Shown: positions 16,934 through 26,008, numbered from the stretch's first letter. The stretch is 41,255 nucleotides of DNA from CAYMUR01 sp964393615 (GCA_964393615.1 CAYMUR010000041.1:1-41255), one strand, 5' to 3'. Program-made: numbers and translations. The notes: generated by a model from the letters alone, not told the origin.

Positions 16934-17698
16934 GTGGCGATGGCCCCATTGCGATTTTCCCTGACAACAGCGTTAGTGGCTCTCCAGGTGATTTTTTTTC
17001 TGGCGAGAGCCTGGGCAGATGACGAAGAGCTTCGGTTTGACATGGAAAATGTCGTTGCGACATTTTCTGTCGTTGCCTATGACATGGAGAGTGGGCAGTG
17101 GGGCATCGCAACACAGTCCAAAGTGCTGGCTGTTGGTTCGATTGTTCCGTTCGCCCAGGCCGAAGTCGGTGCGATCGCCACCCAATCCTGGGCCAATACC
17201 ACATTTGGACCTCGTGGTTTGCAATTGCTCAAAGAAGGTAAATCAGCAGAGGATGTGCTGGAAAATTTGTTAGCAAGTGATCCAGGCCGCGAACATCGTC
17301 AGGTTGCGATCGTGGATCAAGAAGGTAACGTTGCAGCATTCACCGGCGAAAAATGTTTGGACTGGGCGGGTGCAAAATCGGGCCAGCATTTCTGCTGTCT
17401 TGGTAATATTCTGGTCGGTGAGGAAGTGGTCCAGGCGATGTCCCGGACTTTTGAAAAAACGGATGGCGTCCTGGCCGATCGGATGCTTGCGACGATGCGA
17501 GCCGGCCAGCAGGCTGGTGGTGATCGGCGTGGTCGTCAGTCAGCCGCCTTGTTGATTGTCCAGGACCAGGCCGGCTACAGTGGTTTTGATGATCGTTATA
17601 TCGACCTGCGTGTGGACGATCATCCACGGCCCATTGAAGAACTTGGCCGCTTGCTAGACCTGCGTCTCCGGCGCACCAAGTCAACGCCCGATCCCTGA
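16934..17698 (+). CDS. Secreted DUF1028 family protein
   Basis: This 254-residue DUF1028 protein begins with a signal peptide (MAMAPLRFSLTTALVAL, cut near ARAWADDEE). The domain shows FSVVAYDMESGQWGIATQS, GSIVPFAQAEVGAIATQSWAN, GLQLLKEGKSAEDVLENLL, EGNVAAFTGEKCLDWAG, GNILVGEEVVQAM and SAALLIVQDQAGY, matching the whole family profile. DUF1028 has an Ntn-hydrolase-like fold and no agreed activity. GTG 16934 and ATG 16940 are both possible starts. It lies about 50 bp behind the exported DUF11 gene in the same direction and may share its transcript. A small GC hairpin with a T-rich tail follows the stop. Confidence 0.9.
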   Translation: MAMAPLRFSLTTALVALQVIFFLARAWADDEELRFDMENVVATFSVVAYDMESGQWGIATQSKVLAVGSIVPFAQAEVGAIATQSWANTTFGPRGLQLLKEGKSAEDVLENLLASDPGREHRQVAIVDQEGNVAAFTGEKCLDWAGAKSGQHFCCLGNILVGEEVVQAMSRTFEKTDGVLADRMLATMRAGQQAGGDRRGRQSAALLIVQDQAGYSGFDDRYIDLRVDDHPRPIEELGRLLDLRLRRTKSTPDP

Positions 17699-17709
17699 CT
17701 GTTTCGTGC

Positions 17710-17731
17710 GGCAGGACGTTCCTGCTTTGTT
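17710..17731 (+). terminator. Possible intrinsic terminator after the DUF1028 gene
   Basis: GCAGGA pairs with TCCTGC around a 3-nt loop, extended by one G-T pair, and is followed by TTTGTT. It begins 12 bp after the DUF1028 stop, in the short spacer between convergent genes. The stem is short and the T-tract is interrupted, so the call is moderate. Confidence 0.45.
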
Positions 17732-17772
17732 ACTCCCAGTCTTCGTGTGGGAAGAGAATGTTATGAACCACG

Positions 17773-18546
17773 CTAGAAATACGATTCCGCATTGCTCTGC
17801 GGATGGAATTTGAGATTTTCCTCGGTAGCCTCTAAATCGAAAACTCGGCGATCGTTGCGGCTGATGGCATAGGCTAGCAGGTATGGTGCGTCGACCTCGA
17901 TGGCTCTGGTAAACGCTTTGATACAGTCTGTCTTGCTGAGAAACATGGCGCGCAGATAGTCTTCGGAAATGGTCCCCTTCTTAACGCTGGCGTCGTCTTC
18001 GGGCACTAGCCACCCAATGCGGAGCCCCACAAATTGAATATTTTCTGTTGTGACCATATAACGCCCCAGATTTTCACCAAATAATTTGGACACGGCGTAG
18101 AGCGAATCGGGATGGGGCGGATCCGTCAACTTCAGAAGCCGTTGTTGTTCGTAGAACCTGGGGTCCAACGATTCAGGTACGGGCCCCATCGTGTGGCCAT
18201 GTTGGGTGTGATTTGTTGTGGCAAAGACAATTTTAGGAACACCGGACCGGACCGCTTCGTTGAAAACATTGTAGGTTGCCGAAATGTTGTGCTGGAGGAC
18301 TTGTTCCCAGCCAGTTCCCGGATCCCGTTCTGCTGCCAGATGAATGACCACGTCCAGCCCGGCAAACTCGCCCTGGACTGCATGGGGATCCGAAAGATCC
18401 AGAATTCGAGTTGGCAAACCGTTCGGCTCTCCTGGGATCTTTTGAAGGTCGTAAAGGACGAGGGAGTACCGCTCCGACAAACCTTCTCTTAACGTGGTAC
18501 CAATGTCGCCCGCGGCACCGGTAATTCCAACTCGGGTTATTGACAT
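17773..18546 (-). CDS. NAD-dependent epimerase/dehydratase, uronate dehydrogenase-like
   Basis: From the ATG at 18546 the product is 257 residues, the length of Agrobacterium-type uronate dehydrogenases, which oxidise galacturonate or glucuronate to the aldaric acid lactone with NAD+. The nucleotide motif is GITGAAGDIG at the N terminus. PKIVFATTNHTQHG corresponds to the uronate dehydrogenase block IVFASSNHT, with Thr replacing Ser. YAVSKLFGENLGR carries Tyr150 and Lys154, and the end (FHPQSNAESYF) matches the family's KPxDNAE tail. TAGGAAG lies seven bases before the ATG and decides this start over an 87-codon upstream extension. A divergent lactonase-like gene 117 bp away supports a uronate pathway. 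A generic epimerase remains possible. Confidence 0.82.
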   Translation of the reverse strand: MSITRVGITGAAGDIGTTLREGLSERYSLVLYDLQKIPGEPNGLPTRILDLSDPHAVQGEFAGLDVVIHLAAERDPGTGWEQVLQHNISATYNVFNEAVRSGVPKIVFATTNHTQHGHTMGPVPESLDPRFYEQQRLLKLTDPPHPDSLYAVSKLFGENLGRYMVTTENIQFVGLRIGWLVPEDDASVKKGTISEDYLRAMFLSKTDCIKAFTRAIEVDAPYLLAYAISRNDRRVFDLEATEENLKFHPQSNAESYF

Positions 18547-18553
18547 GACTGTT

Positions 18554-18560
18554 CTTCCTA
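18554..18560 (-). promoter_or_regulatory. Shine-Dalgarno deciding the start at 18546
   Basis: TAGGAAG on the minus strand lies seven bases before the ATG at 18546, where the Rossmann motif begins. It rules against the long upstream extension of the frame, which would overlap the divergent lactonase-like gene. Confidence 0.75.
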
Positions 18561-18663
18561 CAGGGGATGAAAATGGTAAGATCGTTTTTGGTCCCAGGCA
18601 TTGCGATCCAGAAACGAACTGCCATTCTAATATGACAAGGTTAGGGTCGACAAGGAATTTATC

Positions 18664-19542
18664 ATGTGCACACAGGTTGAATTGGTAGTCGACAGTCAGG
18701 ATCAGATTGGTGAAGGACCGATTTGGGATGCCAGGAACAACCTTCTCTACTGGGTGGATATCATGGGAGGAAAGGTCCAGAGTTTTGACCCTGCCACGAA
18801 TTGCCATTCACAGATTCCCATCGGTCAGGCGGTCGGAACCGTGGTCCCCCGGTCCACGGGAGGTCTGATGCTCGCCACACAACATGGTTTTGCCTATCTT
18901 GACGAGAAAACGGAGCAACTGACGCGGCTCCACGATCCGGAATCCCATCTGCCGGAAAACCGTTTCAATGACGGCAAGTGCGATCCTGCCGGACGATTTT
19001 GGGCTGGAACCATGGCCTTTGATCCAAAACCTCAAACGGGCAGCCTGTACTGCATGGACACGGACCACAACGTGCGCAAGGTGCTCGCCGGCGTAACGAT
19101 CTCCAACGGTATCACCTGGAGCCTGGATCACAAACAAATGTACTACATTGACTCGCCTACGTATGTGGTGCGCAGCTACGACTACGATACCGAGTCTGGT
19201 GAGATCGGAGATGAGCGTGTTTTGTTGACGGTTCCGCGAGACGTTGGTTTGCCGGATGGTATGACCATCGATGTGCACGGTAGACTTTGGATCGCGCATT
19301 ACGGAGGCTCCAGAATTTGTTGCTGGGATCCCGATTCGGGACGAATTGTCCAGTCCATCGAACTACCGGTATCGCTGGTGACGGCATGTGCTTTTGGTGG
19401 TCCCGACCTCGAGACACTCTACATTACATCGAGTTCCCTGGGATTGAGCGCAGAGCAGTTGGCGAAGGAACCTCATGCGGGGGCGTTGTTAGCAACCAGG
19501 CCGGGTTGTCGAGGAACACAGGCCTTCAGTTTCCAGGGCTGA
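18664..19542 (+). CDS. SMP-30/gluconolactonase family protein
   Basis: This 292-residue six-bladed beta-propeller lactonase hydrolyses sugar lactones with a bound divalent cation. Metal-ligand positions are conserved: E17 (IGEGPIW), N102 (RFNDGKCDP), N148 (ISNGITW) and D198 (LPDGMTID). Other family blocks are LYWVDIMGGKV, RFWAGTMAFD and GRLWIAHYGG. An AAGGA site lies seven bases before the ATG. It is transcribed divergently from the uronate dehydrogenase-like gene. That enzyme's product is an aldarolactone, so this protein is a natural candidate to open it. The exact sugar is an inference. The last residues after about 280 (RPGCRGTQAFSFQG) are less conserved in look. Confidence 0.9.
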   Translation: MCTQVELVVDSQDQIGEGPIWDARNNLLYWVDIMGGKVQSFDPATNCHSQIPIGQAVGTVVPRSTGGLMLATQHGFAYLDEKTEQLTRLHDPESHLPENRFNDGKCDPAGRFWAGTMAFDPKPQTGSLYCMDTDHNVRKVLAGVTISNGITWSLDHKQMYYIDSPTYVVRSYDYDTESGEIGDERVLLTVPRDVGLPDGMTIDVHGRLWIAHYGGSRICCWDPDSGRIVQSIELPVSLVTACAFGGPDLETLYITSSSLGLSAEQLAKEPHAGALLATRPGCRGTQAFSFQG

Positions 19543-20216
19543 GCCGAAGATCTGGCCCTTTGCTGGCGTGTTCACGTTACCGAATTTCGCTGGCACCTTA
19601 GCTGATATCTGTATTGGTGATTGGCCGATCGGTTGGTAGGACTGTTTTCAGATTCTTTAGTTTTTCCGAGATGTCAAGGTCTTTACAGGGACTGTTGTCC
19701 CTGATGATCGGAGTAACGCCGAGTTAGTGCCGTTGTTGAGCCAGGTGTGGAGCATGGTCTACCGGTCAGTTTTGTCTGGGATGATCATGCTTGATGGCAG
19801 TTTGATGTGCATGTGGACATGCCCACACAGCGCACATTTTTTTCCAGCTGACCCGTGTGGCACACCAACAAAAAACTGTTCAGGGGTAGCGTTCCGATGT
19901 GGACATTTATCTGACTGAAATCGAGGTAGGTACCGCGGAAAACAGATGAAAGCGGAAGACAGATCAAGAAATCTCAGCGAAAAATAAGGATTCCCTTCGT
20001 TTCGTGTGGCCACCTTGATTGGTGTCGTGCGTTGGCAAGATTGCGAATTTTTAACCACCAATGAGGTGTAGCTGCTGTATTTGATGCAATGGACTTTACC
20101 GGAACCGCCGCGGAATGAAATGGTTTGAATATTTCTGTCTTTGTATCTTTCGCTACAAGGAATTGGTACCATCTCATGTTAACCCATTAATGACTCTTGA
20201 TAGACTGGCAAATCTC
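19543..20216. other. Intergenic region without recognised gene
   Basis: This 674-bp stretch separates the lactonase-like and aminotransferase genes, which run the same way. The short open frames on both strands resemble no known protein and lack ribosome sites. A frame joined to the aminotransferase opens at 20115, but the family alignment favours 20217. I see no repeat, tRNA or clear terminator. Confidence 0.5.
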
Positions 20217-21326
20217 ATGACATCTCCCTGGATCGCCGAGCGGACCTTGGCGTTTGACAGTAGCGGAATCCGCAAGGTCTTTGACCTGGCTGCGCAGATG
20301 AAAGATCCGATTAATCTGTCGATTGGACAGCCTGATTTTGACGTTCCATCTGCGGTTCGGTCTGCTTGTGTACAAGCGATCGAATCCAAAAAGAACGGCT
20401 ATGCTTTGACCCAGGGAATGCAGGTTCTGCGAGAGAAGCTGCAGGGTCGTATTGACGATCAATATGGACACGGGGACCGTAAAGTGTTTGTCAGTTCGGG
20501 GACCAGTGGGGGCCTGGTGTTAAGCATGCTGGCGTTGGTGAATCCGGGCGATGAAGTGATTATTTTTGATCCTTTTTTTGTGATGTACGAACCGCTGGTA
20601 AGATTGGTCGGAGGGACGCCAGTCGTGATCAATACGTATCCCGATTTCCGCATTGATCCCGAGCGTGTTTCTGCCGCAATAACTCCACAAACGAAGATGA
20701 TGATTGTGAACAGTCCGGCCAATCCGACAGGTGTTACGGCAAATGCCGATGAAATGCGTGGCCTGGCCGAGCTTGCCGCGAACCACAATATCGCCTTAAT
20801 TTCGGACGAGATTTACAGTTTGTTTTGTTACGATGATTCTTTGGAATCTCCGGCGTTGTACAACGATCGGACGATTGTTATCGATGGGTTTTCCAAAAGC
20901 CATGCGATGACTGGTTGGCGAGTGGGGTACGTGCATGGTCCCACTGAGGTCATTGAAGCGATGATCAAGCTGCAACAGTATTCGTTTGTGTGTGCTCCAC
21001 AACCGGCTCAGTGGGCTGCAGCAGTGGCAATGGATGAGGATGTCAGTGAGCATATTGCGAGTTACCGGGCAAAGCGGGATTTGGTGGTAGATGGATTGGC
21101 GGATCAATTTGAAATTGAACGACCTGGCGGCGCATTTTATGTCTTTCCCAAAGCGCCCTGGGGTACAGGGACGGAGTTTGTAACGAAAGCGATCGAAAAT
21201 AATTTGCTGATCATTCCGGGTAATATTTTCAGTCAGCAGGACACACATTTTCGACTGTCTTATGCAGCAGACAATGCTACGATCGAGCGCGGGGTGGAAG
21301 TGTTAAGGAAGTTGGCCAAACACTGA
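20217..21326 (+). CDS. Class I/II PLP-dependent aminotransferase
   Basis: This 369-residue fold-type I aminotransferase is of the aspartate/aromatic subgroup and exchanges amino groups between an amino acid and a 2-oxo acid. Blocks: INLSIGQPDFDVP, SSGTSGGLVLSMLAL (cofactor phosphate loop), NSPANPTGV, LISDEIYSLF (Asp contacting the pyridine nitrogen), DGFSKSHAMTGWRVGY with Schiff-base Lys227, and FRLSYA with the substrate-carboxylate Arg. The ATG at 20217 gives the usual start MTSPWIAERTLAF; longer in-frame starts at 20115 and 20190 add residues without homology. No ribosome site is obvious. It converges with clpX, with an intrinsic terminator between them. Substrate specificity is open. Confidence 0.92.
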   Translation: MTSPWIAERTLAFDSSGIRKVFDLAAQMKDPINLSIGQPDFDVPSAVRSACVQAIESKKNGYALTQGMQVLREKLQGRIDDQYGHGDRKVFVSSGTSGGLVLSMLALVNPGDEVIIFDPFFVMYEPLVRLVGGTPVVINTYPDFRIDPERVSAAITPQTKMMIVNSPANPTGVTANADEMRGLAELAANHNIALISDEIYSLFCYDDSLESPALYNDRTIVIDGFSKSHAMTGWRVGYVHGPTEVIEAMIKLQQYSFVCAPQPAQWAAAVAMDEDVSEHIASYRAKRDLVVDGLADQFEIERPGGAFYVFPKAPWGTGTEFVTKAIENNLLIIPGNIFSQQDTHFRLSYAADNATIERGVEVLRKLAKH

Positions 21327-21348
21327 GTCTTTTATTTTCCAGCCTATC

Positions 21349-21387
21349 AAAAAACAAGCCCGCAACCATGACGGTTGCGAGCTTGTT
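21349..21387 (-). terminator. Intrinsic terminator of clpX
   Basis: A 15-bp stem (21353-21367 with 21373-21387, one mismatch, 5-nt loop) is GC-rich at its apex. On the minus strand it runs into six T residues at 21354-21349. It lies about 60 bp past the clpX stop. On the plus strand there is no U-tract, although the stem sits just behind the convergent aminotransferase gene. Confidence 0.85.
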
Positions 21388-21445
21388 GGAGTCGCGTCAA
21401 CTCTAGCTTGCGCCCAGCCTATCGGCTTTCTGGCGTTCGCGAACG

Positions 21446-22729
21446 TTACGCGCTTTTTGTTTTCGCGTTGGGCATCGGGAAAAGTTGATCACGGCCTTCC
21501 ACGATGCTATCCGTAATTACATACTGTCCGCCAGATTCTTGTTCCGGCAATTCATACATAATGTCGGTCATGACTTCTTCGATAATGGAACGCAGACCAC
21601 GGGCGCCGGTTTCTTTTTCCTGTGCCCGCACAGCGATTGCCTGTAACGCATCATCTGTGAAATTTAATTCACAGTTTTCCATTTCAAACAGGCTTTTATA
21701 CTGTTTGATTAATGCATTGCGAGGCTCCGTTAGCACTCTCACTAGCGAATCGGAGTCCAACGGGGTCAGTGATGTAATGATCGGCAGGCGACCAACCAGT
21801 TCAGGAATCAAGCCGAATTCCAGGATGTCATCACTGGAAACCTGTGGCAGAAGTTGTGCCAGGTCCTCTTCGTTGTGGACCCCCGATTTCTGGCCGAACC
21901 CAATCGTTCGTTGGCCGAGTCGCTTGCTGACGATTTTGTCGACGCCCACAAATGTCCCGCCGCAGATAAACAGGATATTGGTGGTATCCATCTGAATATA
22001 CTGCTGCTCAGGATGCTTCCGTCCACCTTGTGGCGGCACGTTGGCAACGGTACCTTCCAGCATCTTTAACAATGCCTGTTGCACACCTTCACCAGAAACA
22101 TCGCGCGTGATAGAAACATTTTGAGAGGTCTTTCCGATCTTGTCGATTTCGTCGATATAGATGACCCCTCGCTGGGCGACTTCCAGGTCAAAATCGGCTG
22201 AGTGCAACAATTTCAGCAACAAATTTTCGACATCTTCGCCGACGTAGCCAGCTTCGGTCAACGTTGTCGCGTCCCCGATAGCGAATGGAACGTCTAGGAT
22301 GCGCGCTAACGTTCTGGCTATTAGCGTCTTTCCCGATCCTGTGGGACCGACCAGCATAATATTAGACTTGTCGATTTCGATGTCTGAATTTTCCCAACCC
22401 AGCATCAATCGTTTGTAATGGTTGTGTACTGCCACCGACAGCACTTTTTTGACTGCCGTTTGCCCGATCACGTAGTTGTCAAGCTGTTCGACCATTTCCC
22501 GAGGTGTGGGAATTTCCTTGAACAGTTGTTTTGTTGTGCCGCGACGTCGTTGCTCTTGCTCTAATATAGATTGGCAAAGATCGATACATTCGCCACAAAT
22601 ATATACGTCACCTGGTCCTTCAACCAAGGGACCTACATCTCGATAGCTTTTACGGCAGAACGAACAAAAAGCATTTTTTTTGGTCGTACTGCTGTTACGT
22701 CGATTTGTGCCCATGTCCTTGGAGGGCAT
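21446..22729 (-). CDS. clpX: ATP-dependent Clp protease ATP-binding subunit ClpX
   Basis: This 427-residue AAA+ unfoldase recognises tagged substrates and feeds them to ClpP. The N-terminal zinc domain has four cysteines (FCSFCRKS and YICGECIDLC). The ATPase core has Walker A GPTGSGKT (about 128-135), pore-loop EAGYVGEDVENLL and Walker B VIYIDEIDKI. The IGF loop (QRTIGFGQK) used to dock ClpP is present, so a ClpP partner is expected elsewhere in the genome. The ATG at 22729 has AAAGGAG five bases upstream; a 13-codon upstream extension of the frame has no ribosome site. The gene is not beside clpP or tig here. A strong terminator follows. Confidence 0.98.
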   Translation of the reverse strand: MPSKDMGTNRRNSSTTKKNAFCSFCRKSYRDVGPLVEGPGDVYICGECIDLCQSILEQEQRRRGTTKQLFKEIPTPREMVEQLDNYVIGQTAVKKVLSVAVHNHYKRLMLGWENSDIEIDKSNIMLVGPTGSGKTLIARTLARILDVPFAIGDATTLTEAGYVGEDVENLLLKLLHSADFDLEVAQRGVIYIDEIDKIGKTSQNVSITRDVSGEGVQQALLKMLEGTVANVPPQGGRKHPEQQYIQMDTTNILFICGGTFVGVDKIVSKRLGQRTIGFGQKSGVHNEEDLAQLLPQVSSDDILEFGLIPELVGRLPIITSLTPLDSDSLVRVLTEPRNALIKQYKSLFEMENCELNFTDDALQAIAVRAQEKETGARGLRSIIEEVMTDIMYELPEQESGGQYVITDSIVEGRDQLFPMPNAKTKSA

Positions 22730-22734
22730 GGTTA

Positions 22735-22741
22735 CTCCTTT
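22735..22741 (-). promoter_or_regulatory. Shine-Dalgarno of clpX
   Basis: AAAGGAG on the minus strand is placed five bases before the ATG at 22729. It is one of the strongest ribosome sites in the window and fixes the start. Confidence 0.85.
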
Positions 22742-23388
22742 CAGGCTCCCAGGTGCTTTCCCTGCCAATCCCTGCAGCTATATGGTTGTAAAACACGGCA
22801 CAGGTTGCATAACCGTTCTGACCGGGAGGGTTGACCAGCAACAGTTTTTAATTCGCTAACCTGACAAACCGTCATCCCTTGACTCCATTCAAAAGTCTTC
22901 CTCCAACATAGTCTTTATTGTTCGGTATTCATCGTCGCTGAGATGACCTCCTCCGTGTAAATCACGGAAAGTGGTGATCATGTCATTTGTAGGTGAGGTA
23001 TCGTGACCCGTGTTATCGCGAAATCTTTTCGATACGTAAATTCTTGTCACGATGGGAGCGAATATAACGCCAAAGCAGGAATACAGTTTCGGTCAGCTGT
23101 GGCAATGGTTTGGACATTAGGTTCCAAAGCCTGATGCTGGACCGATCTGTCGCGGACCGACCGCGCATGTTTGCTGAGACGACCACTTTGCCTATTATGT
23201 GCATGTCGGCGGCATGAGTCCAGGATTCAAAATCGGCAAAAAACTTTCCAGTGACTCCGTTCAGAATATGAAAACGTTGACTGAAAAGGTGAAAATTCAG
23301 ATAAATATCCGGAATCTTCGATGTGGGAACGATATACATTGCTGGTTTTGTGAACGATTGAACGCCTGATTCTGCAGTGAAGGGCCTT

Positions 23389-23414
23389 GTCGCCGGAATG
23401 GGTCGCCGGAATGG
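23389..23414. repeat. 13-bp perfect tandem duplication
   Basis: GTCGCCGGAATGG occurs twice head to tail. Because 13 is not a multiple of three, the extra copy shifts the reading frame. With one copy removed, the minus-strand frame ending at 23013 joins an upstream frame that starts near 23469. Confidence 0.85.
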
Positions 23415-23946
23415 CTTTTAGTGATGCCTGTCTCACCTGTTTTACGATTTGGACTGCCAAACTGTTCAATCTTCGATTTTTCTACCTGTGGAGTACCTGA
23501 GGGTGCATGTTGTGTCATCTCTACACGTGGGTTGATTTTTGTCAGAAATCCGACGGCCGGATGGAGCTGATTTGACATGTCAATTCATGAAATTTCCCGG
23601 GTGACCAGCGAAAAATTCGAGTACATGTCGATGCTAGCAAAACATCGTACTGTCTGGTCGTCTCAAGCACACTGTTGGCAACGCCGATATCCAACAATAA
23701 TGACTGGATGAATCGTTCTGATTATGCTTGCCAACAGATTATTTTGAGCCCTGCCGCAAAAATTAATTTCAATGGAGGAAGTACCAACCAATTGATTGTT
23801 GTTGTCGAATGGAGAGAGAGGATTTCAGGTGTTAGTGAGGTTCCTGGTCTGCGGTACCCAATGCAGTTTCATGGGGTTTCCAAGATAGGGAATCAAGCAG
23901 GAGCATTTTTAGCAGAAAATTTCTACTGAGTTTTGAGCAACCGCCC

Positions 23947-25608
23947 ATGAATGCCACGGCAACACAATATATAAGGTGTCTGGTTGTGCTGGTTCTGTTG
24001 ACCGGCCAGGCAGTAGCACAAGCCTCGGCCAAGCGACCTGTCGAATTGCCTCGGCCTATCGTTACGCGTCAGCAGGCATTCACGATTCCGTTTCAAGTTC
24101 CTCACGCCAAGGATTTTGTTGAGGTTCAACTTCACGTTTCAGAATACCCTGCGTTGCGTTGGGAGCTTTATAGTCGTCAGCGTCCCTCGGCAGGAGAGAT
24201 GCAGTTTCGCGCCGTAAAAGATGGGCACTATGTTTTCGCTGTTCGGTCGATTGATCGAGTGGGACGGCAGTATCCTGCCTCGGTACTTCGACCGGAAATG
24301 CTTGTCATCGTCGATACGGTACCACCGAAATTGGATCTGAAAGTACAAGTTGGATCAGCAGGAGAGCTTCAAGCCCAATGGCGGGCGGTAGACGAACATA
24401 TTGAGTCCAGCAGTCTTCAATTAGAATACCAGGCCGAACCTGGTACGGCCTGGGTTTCCATGGCTGTTGAATCGTCCGTTACGAAGGGGATTGAAACAGG
24501 TGCCGTATCTGGCCAGGCGAACTGGTGGCCGCATAGCGCCGCACCTTACGTGCGAGTACGCGGGCGGGTGAAGGATAGGGCTGGTAACGTGACCGTTGTT
24601 CAACGTCAAATCGAGTTACCGGGTGTGTCTCACGATTTGACCAAATCCCTTCCAACTGGCAGGCAGATCGGCAAGTTGCCTGGCCACTTCGAACGGACAC
24701 ACGGCCGTCGAGCCGATGGTGGAATTCCTTGGTCACCAGAGGATCGCACTTCTTCAGCGGGAGTCGACCGTGTTCCTCGCCACGAAAAAACAGGCCAATC
24801 CTGGGTACAACGTTCGGGCCGTGAGGGTCGTTCAAGAAAGGATCTTTCTGTTGGTACGGACAGCTATGATAGCAGGTTTAATCATCGCATCGGAAAATCA
24901 GATTTAAAAGCAAATGATGTTTCCACCATTGTGCCACTCGATGTGACATGCCACCAAACCCAGACAGCGATTTTTTCTTTAGACTATCAACTCAAGAGGA
25001 TTGGCCCCACCGGCGTTCGTGCGGTCCATTTGTGGGGCACGTCTGATGCAGGGCAGACCTGGACGAAATGGGTCAACGATCCTGACTGCATCAGCCCTAT
25101 TTGCGTCGAAGCACCGAGCGCAGGTGTCTATGGATTTCGGATCGTTGTCGAAAGTAATGAAGGGCTCGCGTTACCAGTGCCACAGCCAGGGGACATTCCT
25201 GACGTGTGGGTCGCTGTTGATCCAATTGAACCACGCGTAGAACTGACATCCGCACAATATGGACGTGGTGCGAACGAAGGTAGTCTGCTTATCACCTGGA
25301 CTGCAAGTGACGACCATTTGTCATCTCAGCCCGTGACTTTGCAATATGCGAGTGATCCAGCGGTTGGTTGGCAGACGATCGTTACCGATTTGCCTAACTC
25401 GGGGCAATATACGTGGCGGGTTGATCGTGATGTGACTCAACAGATATTTCTGCGAATTGAGGCTCGTGACCTGGCAGGTAACGTTGGAGTACATCAGTTG
25501 CAAGAACCTATTAACACACGAGGCCTGGTGCCCCAGGCCCATATCCGAGGGCTCCAGTCGCACCACGAAGCGTCCTCTCGTGCCCAACGCCAACGCGCCG
25601 TACGTTAG
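23947..25608 (+). CDS. Secreted protein with duplicated Ig-like modules
   Basis: This 553-residue protein has a signal peptide (hydrophobic CLVVLVLLTGQAVA, cut near AQASA). The mature chain appears as two copies of a two-module unit separated by a basic, low-complexity linker (about 225-320). Module A (about 38-117 and 335-420) ends GHYVFAVRSIDRVG or GVYGFRIVVESNEG, followed by a VDPIEP/VDTVPP junction. Module B (about 118-225 and 421-530) shows LQAQWRAVDEHIESSSLQLEY against LITWTASDDHLSSQPVTLQY, both ending in an AGNV segment. These are beta-sandwich Ig/fibronectin-like patterns. It probably acts in the cell envelope or outside the cell. No catalytic motif is seen and no named family is certain. 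It has no close partner gene. Confidence 0.8.
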   Translation: MNATATQYIRCLVVLVLLTGQAVAQASAKRPVELPRPIVTRQQAFTIPFQVPHAKDFVEVQLHVSEYPALRWELYSRQRPSAGEMQFRAVKDGHYVFAVRSIDRVGRQYPASVLRPEMLVIVDTVPPKLDLKVQVGSAGELQAQWRAVDEHIESSSLQLEYQAEPGTAWVSMAVESSVTKGIETGAVSGQANWWPHSAAPYVRVRGRVKDRAGNVTVVQRQIELPGVSHDLTKSLPTGRQIGKLPGHFERTHGRRADGGIPWSPEDRTSSAGVDRVPRHEKTGQSWVQRSGREGRSRKDLSVGTDSYDSRFNHRIGKSDLKANDVSTIVPLDVTCHQTQTAIFSLDYQLKRIGPTGVRAVHLWGTSDAGQTWTKWVNDPDCISPICVEAPSAGVYGFRIVVESNEGLALPVPQPGDIPDVWVAVDPIEPRVELTSAQYGRGANEGSLLITWTASDDHLSSQPVTLQYASDPAVGWQTIVTDLPNSGQYTWRVDRDVTQQIFLRIEARDLAGNVGVHQLQEPINTRGLVPQAHIRGLQSHHEASSRAQRQRAVR

Positions 25609-26008
25609 CCTGTTCTCAGTGTTCGTGATTGGTGGGTCAATAGGCTAACCGGTAGAACACCTTGTCGTTGGAGGGTCCAGTCGAGATAATGAGGCCCTTC
25701 TCAACACGAGTGAAATGCCATGTAATGCAGGGAGCGACGAGGTGGTTTCTCCTGGTGGTGTGGTTTCTCCTGGTGGTGATGTCGCTCACTGGCAAACACA
25801 CTTGTACCGAGAAGTGGTGTTGTTTGATAGAAGCCCAATGGTAATGGTGCGGTTGTATTCTGCAGGAAGGCCATTCCAGGGGATATCAATTTTGATGACA
25901 AGTGGGATGGAAGTTAGCAGGTCCTAAGGGTGGCGGAATTTGGTCAACTCTTTGTCATCGAATTTGTCACCAGGAATTTAAGTTTAAAAGTTTAAGGCAG
26001 CTAAGACC
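25609..26008. other. Intergenic region with 18-bp duplication
   Basis: A 400-bp spacer before holA. Its only notable element is the direct duplication at 25742-25777. Short open frames here look non-coding. In many bacteria lptE precedes holA, but nothing like it is visible. Confidence 0.45.
25742..25777. repeat. 18-bp perfect tandem duplication
   Basis: GTGGTTTCTCCTGGTGGT occurs twice without spacer between the Ig-like protein gene and holA. No role is apparent. Confidence 0.85.

Larger units (their letters stand above)
22730..23946. other. Gene-poor region upstream of clpX
   Basis: About 1.2 kb without a recognisable gene. A minus-strand frame at 23013-23339 (108 codons) has protein-like composition (IYLNFHLFSQRFHILNGV, LTETVFLLWRYIRSH) but no family match I know. 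Its upstream part is thrown out of frame by a 13-bp tandem duplication at 23389-23414, and it may be a decayed gene. A plus-strand frame at 23675-23929 looks non-coding. The clpX promoter should be within the first 200 bp. Confidence 0.45.

Noticed and set aside
23675..23929. Plus-strand 84-codon frame upstream of the Ig-like protein
   Set aside because: No ribosome site, no homology and no signal; probably untranslated leader or spacer.
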